Below are positions 11,395-18,663 of a DNA stretch of 64,000 nt, piece after piece. Position 1 is the first letter of the stretch. Every line of letters starts with the position of its first letter. The notes below the pieces were generated by a model. It did not search any database. It had not been told where the DNA came from and was given only the letters and a program-made list of their open reading frames with translations. This DNA is from Phytophthora sp. 'mugwort'. Lineage: Eukaryota; Oomycota; Peronosporomycetes; Peronosporales; Peronosporaceae. The position numbers and the translations under genes were made by a program. Location: positions 3,968,001 to 4,032,000 of the forward strand of contig JAUCEF010000017.1 in assembly GCA_033558025.1 (NCBI GenBank), read 5' to 3'.

Positions 11395-12850
11395 GGGATC
11401 ATACGTTGTCAATCCCAAACAGTGAGGCTAAAATAATTTTGTCCGAGTACTACAAGCGCTTTTTCCATGAAGGGATTCAAATCCGGATCCGCCTCCGACC
11501 TATTGCAAATTACAAAGACGGTTTCAAAGGTCATGATACGTACTATTCGGTTCTCCAGGTGAGAAGCAATATTTAAAACTAAGAAACTCGGAGCATAAGG
11601 TTGTTTCTGGAAAAGCATTGACTGATTTACTAAAACAATATTCGATGGATGGATGGATACCTTTCTATTTCCGCTATGTGAGTTAGAAGTTGCACAAGAG
11701 ACTGCGAGCAATGTTGAAACCCAAGCAACAAAAGATGAGCTGAAAATGGTTGAAAATGTAAATGCTAATCTCAGGATTATTCGAGATGTCATTTTTTGCA
11801 ATGCATCTGATGTGAAAAAGCAAAGTGAGGAGCCATACGATCACGACGAAGTCCTGCAGAAGATTCATGGTGATGCTGAGACAGCTTTGCAAGCATATGG
11901 CGAGGCTCAGAAGCGATATGAAGCAGCTAAGGAAGCTGCGAAAGTGTCAAACTCAAATATAAGATCAGCTTTGAAAGCTACACAATCGGCACTTAAAGCT
12001 ACCAAGTCTGTATATAATTCTAAAGCTAAGCGATATTTTGACGCTCGGCCTAAATTAGAGGGTCGTGGTCTGAGAGGTGGTGATGTAGCTCCATTGGATG
12101 TAGTAGTCAGACGCGGTAGAACCTACAACCTGAATCAAAATTCAGGGGTTAGCTACACCTAGTGCATACATATATCGCCAACATGGTAGCAAGTACATTC
12201 GTTTGCCAGATTTGGATGCCAAAACACTCGTAATTGTTCAGCCTAACCGCCGGAAGTGCGGTCCTAAACGCCAGATTAGGGATAGTCTCCAAATCATGAT
12301 CAGAACTCTTGTATATAAACAACACATTGACCAAGCTGCTTACGATAAGCTCAGCACCGATGACAAAAAAGTGTTCAAGGAGATTTTTGCCATCACCCAT
12401 CACCATTATAATTTCCGATAAGCTCGAGGACCCGCTTCAGACTCTACGAGCCGAGTTTTGATAAGCTAAAAGGAGAGCTTGAATTAGGCAATGATGCTCC
12501 AAGCATCACAAAATAGCTAAAGTCTCTCACTGTAGATATGTACAGCAATCAACTTACCAACGATAATGAATTTAAAGATATTATCACTCGCCTACTATAG
12601 TCGAAGATCATGTTTTTCTTCAATCCGCGCATTTGTTCAAGTTCTGGTGGTAGCTATGGTGATAACGCTGATCGCAATGTTGCTGAGCTTAAAGCTATCG
12701 TGAAGAACTTAATCATCAACGATCGACCTCAGAAGACACAGGCAGCTACGTGGTCAATTGATTTAGACAAAACTACCAAGAAGGTGGATGATCGACTCAG
12801 ACTCAAGGTGGAGGAGTATGGGCTTACGAACCAAAGAAAAAACTAAAACT
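11395..12850 (+). pseudogene. conserved-looking Polinton protein(s), function unknown
   Basis: The best open segment (11653-12162) encodes an acidic, alanine-rich helical region with a repeated SALKATQSALKATKSV pattern, then a glycine-rich turn (GRGLRGGD) and RRGRTYNLN. Across a shift it continues with KYIRLPDLDAKTLVIVQPN and RRKCGPKRQIRDSL, then KLSTDDKKVFKEIFAI to 12421. Further frames read DKLKGELELGND and LKSLTVDMYSNQLTNDNEF, then a last frame at 12610-12846 (ADRNVAELKAIVKNLIINDR). These look like the C-terminal end of one long protein followed by a small one. The pattern resembles proteins I associate with Polinton-type elements, but I cannot assign a role. Confidence 0.45.
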
Positions 12851-13244
12851 GTAAAAACGTTTGCCATCTAACTTATTCCATTTCTCATGAGTTTATTTCG
12901 ATATACACGATATATACGTTAACTTTTTATCCCTAATACTAATCTCAAGTATTGCGGATTCGCCATTAGGCCTGTGTGTGGGGAGAAACACGCTACCACC
13001 TAAAACAATGATTTGATCCGCTTTCAACAAAACTGAGCCAATGATTTGACCTGGTTCATCGGTAGTCAAATTTATTATAGGTCTTTACTCGATCCACAAC
13101 CCATGATTATATTAGCTCCAAAGAAATTGCTTACTGAACCAGTCGGCTGTATATTTGCTAGTATGGATCGATTTGGTCCTTACCATTGCCAAAGACACTA
13201 AGCTTATCTTATGATCCCTCGCAGATCCTCAATCTATTTAATTA
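12851..13244. other. non-coding, 3' of two convergent gene sets
   Basis: AT-rich, no convincing frame. It separates plus-strand replication and accessory genes from the minus-strand fibre gene. Confidence 0.35.
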
Positions 13245-14812
13245 CTACTGAATCATCTTCATATTGTATGCAGCTATACGACTATAATCAACGTTGAGCT
13301 GCTGCTTGGCTGGCTCTAGTGAAGGGTCATCTCCCACCTCGATATCGTCTCGATAGAAAACCGCCGACACCAAATCAGTCAGATGAGCCGAAACGAGATC
13401 TTGAGCTAATGAGACCGTCCTCTTGGCCTGGACGATTCTCGAATTCGATCCAGTTTATAAGCATATATCAACGCTATCGTAGGGTCTTTTGATACGATCA
13501 AGAGGTGCAACCTGAATATTCTTCTTAAGGCGTCTGTCTGAGGTCATAGCTATTGCTTTCGCTGCAATGTATCCTCCGAACACAACACTGACGCTATAGC
13601 CTATAGGACCTAGACCGCTGTCGGTCACTCGTGAGTCAGTCCTCAGTCTGTAGACCGTACTACCACCCGTCCCGAACGTGAAAGAGGCTACGCCAGAACG
13701 TTTAATGGATAGGAAGGAGAGGTCGCACCGATCCCGACTCGGCCCCGACGACTAAAATCATCTGAGTCGTATCACCTGTCCCGAAACGGAGATTTGATGA
13801 ACTAATGCATCCGACCCAGTGGGCATCGCAGACGGCCAGCGCTGCCATTATGTACCTCTATTTGAAATTCCACCGGCGAAAGATTAGATCCCGAAAGTCG
13901 GCACATTCGGTGTAGCTCGAGTCAAGGTAATCAATATGTTGCTTTAATGGATAGGTATTCAGTCGATGCCAAGCTGTTTATTCCAAGCTCCGTAAGAGCT
14001 CCTACTGATGCAATATAAGATGGGTTGCCGTACCCCAAGAATCCGTTTAAGCAACCCACTCGAAGTTATGTTGCCAGATACGCTTAGAGAAGCCAGCGTG
14101 CCAACACTCGTAATATTAGGCTGAAGCGTCAGTCTGGAGAGTACCTGTAAGCGATGTAGCAGATATCGTACAAATATTTGAAATGTTACGACTGGATAAT
14201 ATCACTGTCGTAGAACCGATTTGAAGCGATCCGAAATCGCCAATTGTGCCAGGAAAAGTCTCCGTAGTACCATGGATGATAGCAGCTGAGGATGAATTAA
14301 CACCTGAAAAGTCTTTCGCTGAATTGAGAACCATTGCCTTAGAACCGGTAGCACCGCCCTATGTTATGCCGAGGTAGTACGTCTGATTAAATGTATTGTA
14401 AACCTATACGCCATCCCACAACTTCAGCGATGGAATCTGTAAGCCTGTTCGAGCTGAGCCAGCGTCAGCGATGAGAGAGTACCGACAGATGTAATTGATG
14501 GCTAAGCTGCCGTTTTGATGCTCCCGTAAATGTTGGTAGCAGTGAGCAAGCTGATAGTAGCAATAGCGTCTGAGCCGTCAAGCACCAATGCTTTTCATTG
14601 ATGCTCATGACATAATCAGGAGTAGATGACGCGCTGGAGCCATTCACAGTTAGACTGTTACAAGATAGTGCTCCAATGCCACCAACATCTTGTTTGTTCC
14701 CGGTACAAGCGCTACACCTTGTGTTGCCGTTCCAGGAGTAATACCGGTAATGTAGGTTAGTTGCGCATATTCGTATGTTAGAACTTCCGCGATGTTGTTT
14801 GTGCGATCCAAC
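13245..14812 (-). pseudogene. trimeric fibre-like protein with C-terminal peptidase S74 chaperone domain
   Basis: Reading leftward from about 14812, the protein begins NNIAEVLTYEYAQLTYITG and then has beta-repeat segments typical of fibre shafts: ITPGTATQGVALV, SITSVGTLSSLTL, ISATSLTGTLQTDAS, ITSVGTLASLSVSGNITSSG and ALTELGINSLAS. The C-terminus at about 13550-13245 is a peptidase S74 intramolecular chaperone: TSDRRLKKNIQVAPLDRIKR, a GLIAQD-like segment in a shifted frame, and LNVDYSRIAAYNMKMIQ before the stop at 13245. In S74 proteins the Ser of SDRRLK and a nearby Lys form the self-cleavage dyad; both are still readable. Several frameshifts break the gene. Likely former role: receptor-binding spike on the virion. 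Confidence 0.8.
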
Positions 14813-14820
14813 TAATAACG

Positions 14821-15600
14821 ATGTACAACAGTGCGTATAACGTCGATTCTGTACAATTTCAAAACACGAGCCTGAAACTTGAAGTACCAACCGCTGCTAC
14901 CACCTCTACCATTAGTATCAAATTTACTGATGGCATTTACTCCTATGACGATATCAACCGCAGCATCCAGACATCACTTGTTAATGTAGGGGCATACTTA
15001 ATCGATGGATATGGGAATAACGTTTCTTATATCAAAGTTAATGAAAACAGTGTGTATTATGCATGCCAGGTCGACCTTTCTCCGACTTCTTCGAGCCTTC
15101 CTGTGGGCTACACGAGGCCTGCTACTGGTCTATACTCAGCTGGTGGTACTGGTTTGCCTATAACTACTCCTGTTCCACGCCTAATTATTGATAATGCGGA
15201 GTTTGGGGAGATTGTTGGACTGACTGATGGTACATACCCTACTGCCTCAGCGACAGTTGACAGCGCTCAGCTATCCAGTGTCATTCCACAAATGCATCCT
15301 ACGAGTTCATATTTAGTCCGTTGCGATTTGATCAAAAATGAATATGTAGCATCTGGATATATTGTAAGTGCCTTTAATAGAGGTGATTCTCAGATTGGAC
15401 AGCTGATTAACTACAAGCCGTCTCAGTACGCCTGGATGAATTGTCACAATGGGTCTCGATCAACGATCAACGACCACTATCAGTATTTTAACCGGAACGA
15501 TAAAAGGTTGCTCTTCCGCGATACTTCAGTTCAATCCTGCTCTTGCTACAACCAAAAAGATAGGCTGGCTACTGCAGCTTTTTTTTACCTCACGATCTAA
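14821..15600 (+). pseudogene. putative penton/minor capsid protein, N-terminally truncated
   Basis: A 259-codon frame, open to its stop at 15600, begins MYNSAYNVDSVQFQNTS and has FTDGIYSYDDINRSIQTSL, VGAYLIDGYGNNVSYIKV and VYYACQVDLSPTSSSLP. It continues with PRLIIDNAEFGEIVGLTDG, SSYLVRCDLIKNEYV and YKPSQYAWMNCHNGSRS. The order (YS-DDIN, then G-YL-D, then a proline-rich strand, then FG-IVG, then SYAW) is what I associate with the single jelly-roll penton proteins of Polintons and related viruses. The expected N-terminal strands are missing, because the frame starts only 8 bp from the divergent fibre gene. The last about 25 residues look frameshifted. This is assigned from memory of the family pattern. 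Confidence 0.55.
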
Positions 15601-15647
15601 AGGACCCCCCCGGTCTTCTTCATAGCGCGGATTTTAGCCATGTGATT

Positions 15648-16262
15648 TTATGCTTCTTGAGAACCCTTTGCTACTTTCTTAACCTTTGGCTTGGAAACGC
15701 ACAGCGACGACGGACTTCACCACGAAGCGACTTGATCAAATCCCCATGCTCAGGCTTAGTAGTCTTGGAAGTAGATATTTTTCGCCAGCATCGGCTACAT
15801 CAGTGAGGATACATTTGCGCTTTGTGTAAGCGAGAGTACGTTTCACCCCTTTCTTAACATCAGTCATGGTAAGATGCCCCCCCCCCCTCAATATAGAATG
15901 ATGCGGGTGAATACCCTCTTCGTCATCATAAACACCGATACCCGTCATTAATCGGATAGTAGCCCTCGCTGGGATAGCTGCGGTTGGTTGGACAGCATAC
16001 GTCGCGAGGGCGGGTACAGCTACATCAGCAATTCGAGACAAAATGCCCGAGTCTTTGCGAATTTGAGAGCGGATTTCACTCCTCCCCATATCTTACTCCA
16101 TATGCTCGCCCCGTGCATGCCACCTCCTTGCATATGCTTAAACGGATAGCCAATCTCTTTCTTTGTGATAGCCAAACCTATTCCTTGGCCAGATTTTTGA
16201 GCTCGAAGAGCTTTCGCATACGACTCAAGATAAAGATGGAGCGTTGTACTAGAACCACTCAA
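15648..16262 (-). pseudogene. glycine/basic internal virion-type protein (pVI-like), frameshifted
   Basis: ATG at 16262 (MSGSSTTLHLYLESYAKALR) opens a basic N-terminus with GIGLAITKKEI, a glycine turn and an amphipathic segment ASIWSKIWGGVKSALKFAK. After a frameshift near 16050 it continues DSGILSRIADVAVPALATY, then TMTDVKKGVKRTLAYTKRK, ILTDVADAGEKYL. A last shift leads to a basic tail ending at 15648. A run of eleven C residues (15886-15896; poly-G on the coding strand) sits inside. Glycine-rich, amphipathic, basic proteins of this build act as membrane-lytic or core proteins in adenovirus-like virions. The comparison is by character, not by sequence match. It converges with the penton-like gene. 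Confidence 0.45.
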
Positions 16263-16381
16263 CTCATCTTTAGTCTAGGATAGAGTACCTGTCTTGAAGA
16301 CTCTCTTGAGCTTTGGCGCTGGTATCGTCGCTGAAACTTCTAATTCTTTGACCTTCATGATAATTTTCACGACTGATTTTA

Positions 16382-16588
16382 TTATCCAAACATGGTTAAA
16401 TTCAAGTCTTTAAATAATAGATTCATCCTATTTTTTTGTTTGCAATATAGCCAGGGCATGCACCAAATACCATAATAATCACCATACGTACCTTGATATT
16501 GTTTGGAGTTGTATTTTCTGATTCCATACTTTGTCGGACCTGCTTCACCCATTGAATCAAAGAATTCTCCACCATGGACAGCCTGCAA
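16382..16588 (-). CDS. small unknown ORF of the virus-like element
   Basis: A 68-residue open frame, tyrosine- and glycine-rich (GPTKYGIRKYNSKQYQGTYG), with no recognised family. It lies upstream of the pVI-like gene on the same strand and could be a decayed exon or a short virion protein. Confidence 0.2.
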   Translation of the reverse strand: MQAVHGGEFFDSMGEAGPTKYGIRKYNSKQYQGTYGDYYGIWCMPWLYCKQKNRMNLLFKDLNLTMFG

Positions 16589-16802
16589 AGAGTCCTACAT
16601 CACGGTTAGGAGGCCTCAGCAAGACCAAATAGGTACCTTTCTTTGAAATCGGTTTCAATATTTCACTCGATTCGAATATACCGTCCTGATGTACTCCAAT
16701 TTGATCTACAAGGAATAAGATCGTGGTCTGGTGATTGGTTTGATGAGATCGCTCATAATATTTAATTTCAACGAAAGTATACTAAACCATAAAGATTCAA
16801 CA

Positions 16803-17051
16803 ATGAGCGAAACTCAACTATCCGATCAGTATTTGTACCAGAGCTCGCTGCAATGCGATCCGGAAATCAAGGTATCTTCTGGGAAACGCGTACCTTTTGT
16901 GATCGATCTGAATCAAGGCTTGTATCAGAAACATGTACTTGAGAGACTTACCTCGATATTTTCCCCACGTCATCATTATAAATTATCATCATCTAGGAAT
17001 TTGGAGTGTAAGATTAGTTTGATCTCCTCCCCAGTATTTAAACTGGTTTGA
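16803..17051 (+). pseudogene. possible N-terminal stub of the major capsid protein
   Basis: ATG at 16803 opens MSETQLSDQYLYQSS, then KVSSGKRVPFVIDLNQGLYQ. The VPFVIDLN-G-Y segment resembles the N-terminal strand of double jelly-roll capsid proteins of Polinton-like viruses. After about 45 residues the sequence loses that character and stops at 17051, close to where the element ends, so the bulk of the capsid gene would be missing. This is a weak, motif-memory assignment. Confidence 0.3.
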
Positions 17052-17445
17052 TTGACAATAACCAGGATCAGAAGAATAAACTTTTTCGATCTGGGTGCCC
17101 TTGCATTTTCCAAAAGATAACTCGTTCGACATGTTATCAGTTAGGTGTATCTATATACATAGCCCTTTAATTTGTTTTGAGAAAATTTAATTAATTAGGG
17201 GGGTGCATGGTCCATCCACACCACATCGAGCGAAAATGGTGTCAACAACCGCAACGGCAAACAAAAGTACGTGGATCTCATTGGTTTTTGCCAATTACTA
17301 CGTAGTATACGAGAAAAAGAGTCTAACGACGTCCCTAACCGTTGCTAGGGTTGGTCTGGACGAAACCCTCGCTAGCTACAACTACATACCACCAATTACT
17401 ACATCACCGATCACCGTTCCTCGAATGCTCGCTGCAATCCACTAG
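17052..17445. other. right boundary of the virus-like element and spacer
   Basis: AT-rich DNA ends near 17190 with a TTAATTAATTAGGGGGG segment, after which composition returns to that of the host region. A plus-strand open frame at 17203-17445 has no recognisable content. Confidence 0.35.
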
Positions 17446-18081
17446 TTAGGCGGAGATCAGGTGGAGTTGCACCTTGTGACGGCGTTCTGCAACGTCATCT
17501 TCCTCCTCAATGCCGAAATCCTCGTTTATCAGGATGCTAAGAGCGCTGATTCGACTGTCGGTCCATTCGCGCAACACTGCAGGTGTCGACGGAAAGAACG
17601 GGGCGGGAATAGGGTCTCCAACTTGAAGCACGGGAATGCGCACGTCTGGACCTGGTGCGCGTAACAGAGCGTGTCCGAGACCGTCATTCGTCTTCACGAA
17701 TGGTCGAAATTGGTGAGGTTGGCTGCCGACCAAAATTCGATGGCGACACGAGCGTTATGCATCGCAGCCCGCATGTTGTGAAGATGGTGCATTGGTTCTT
17801 CCTTGCTCTTCTACGAGCTGCTGCATCTGTTGTTGTAACCGATGCTCCACCTGTCCCACCTCGTCGCGGAATCCTTGTTCTAGTCGTGTTTCTAGCCGCT
17901 GAATCGCATGCTGCAGATCCATGACCTCTTGTGCTACCAGGACTTGGGGATGCAACGTCGTCAAGTGCTGTAGAACGATTGCAGCCTTGCGGATTACAGC
18001 TTGAACGAGGAGCTCTCTTGTCATAACGGAAGGGTTGGTCTGGTTTCGAAAACGGAAGTGGACGCAGCGAATAAAGTTCAA
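17446..18081 (-). pseudogene. broken gene of unknown coiled-coil family
   Basis: The likely start is the ATG at 18024 (MTRELLVQAVIRKAAIVLQ). A helical stretch follows (LQHAIQRLETRLEQGF, VEHRLQQQMQQLVEEQG). Two frameshifts near 17800 and 17740 then lead through RAAMHNARVAIEF to PGPDVRIPVLQVGDPIPAPF, PAVLREWTDSRISALSILIN and an acidic end before a basic tail, stopping at 17446. The sense of the frames on both sides of the shifts argues for one decayed gene. Build (coiled coil, then a conserved proline-rich patch) recalls multicopy oomycete proteins tied to repeats, but I cannot name it. Confidence 0.45.
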
Positions 18082-18335
18082 ATCTTCGGGCCGAGGAAGT
18101 TGTTTGAGGAATGACGACGTGAGGTTGCGAGCTCCAAGCTCGTTAACCCACGGTCAGTTCTTCTCTGATCAATCGAGGATGCTTTGCCTGAAAAAGACGT
18201 CACAATGCCAAAATGCAACCACCCACGTGGACCAACTAGTGCCTGCATTTTTTTCCGGGTCGCTTTGATTCAAACAAGAAAGCTCCTGTAGGAATTACTG
18301 AGAAAGTGACAGCAGACAGGTCCCCGCTCTTGCCG

Positions 18336-18640
18336 TGTCTGGTTAGAACATCAGCTGGGTATTAAAAACGATTAAACCAATATTCTCCTTGTGAAATATT
18401 AAGTGAAAACTGCCACCATTATAATAGTGTGTCGGGTGTACGTATCCCTCTTATTTAATAAATGAGGACCTGTCGCTGAAGGAACCTTAACCCCTTCTCA
18501 GACCTATCTTAGATGTGATAGATGACCCCTTACGCTCTGAGGCTATCGATTGGTTGTCTGGTTAGAAACACCAGCTCGGTATTAGAAACGATTAAACCTA
18601 CTCTCCTTGTAAAATAATGTTAAGAAAAAAACTACCGGCG
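18336..18640. repeat. imperfect direct repeat, two copies 219 bp apart
   Basis: TGTCTGGTTAGAA at 18336 and at 18555 each begin an approximately 80-bp stretch that matches at roughly four positions in five, including ATTAAACC and TCTCCTTGT. The copies may be parts of LTRs or a local duplication. The DNA between them carries no gene. Confidence 0.6.
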
Positions 18641-18663
18641 TAATCTTCCAGTATATATACTAC

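Larger units (their letters stand above)
4201..17190. mobile_element. Polinton/Maverick-like virus-like element, degraded
   Basis: About 13 kb of AT-richer DNA holds a gene set diagnostic of Polintons: a protein-primed family B DNA polymerase (4.6-8.6 kb), an rve integrase with C-terminal chromodomain (8.6-9.7 kb), and virion-type genes (fibre, penton-like, internal structural-like and a possible capsid stub) at 13.2-17.1 kb. Nearly every gene carries frameshifts or stops, so it is a fossil. No packaging ATPase or maturation protease could be recognised. They may lie among the unidentified frames at 10-12.9 kb or be deleted. Ends are estimated from where coding and AT bias stop. Terminal inverted repeats and a target-site duplication were looked for and not found. 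Confidence 0.8.

Noticed and set aside
4400..17190. Terminal inverted repeats of the virus-like element (TAATTAAATT-rich stretches at 4410 and 17170)
   Set aside because: The similarity is only A/T-rich and includes large gaps. Not better than chance by eye.
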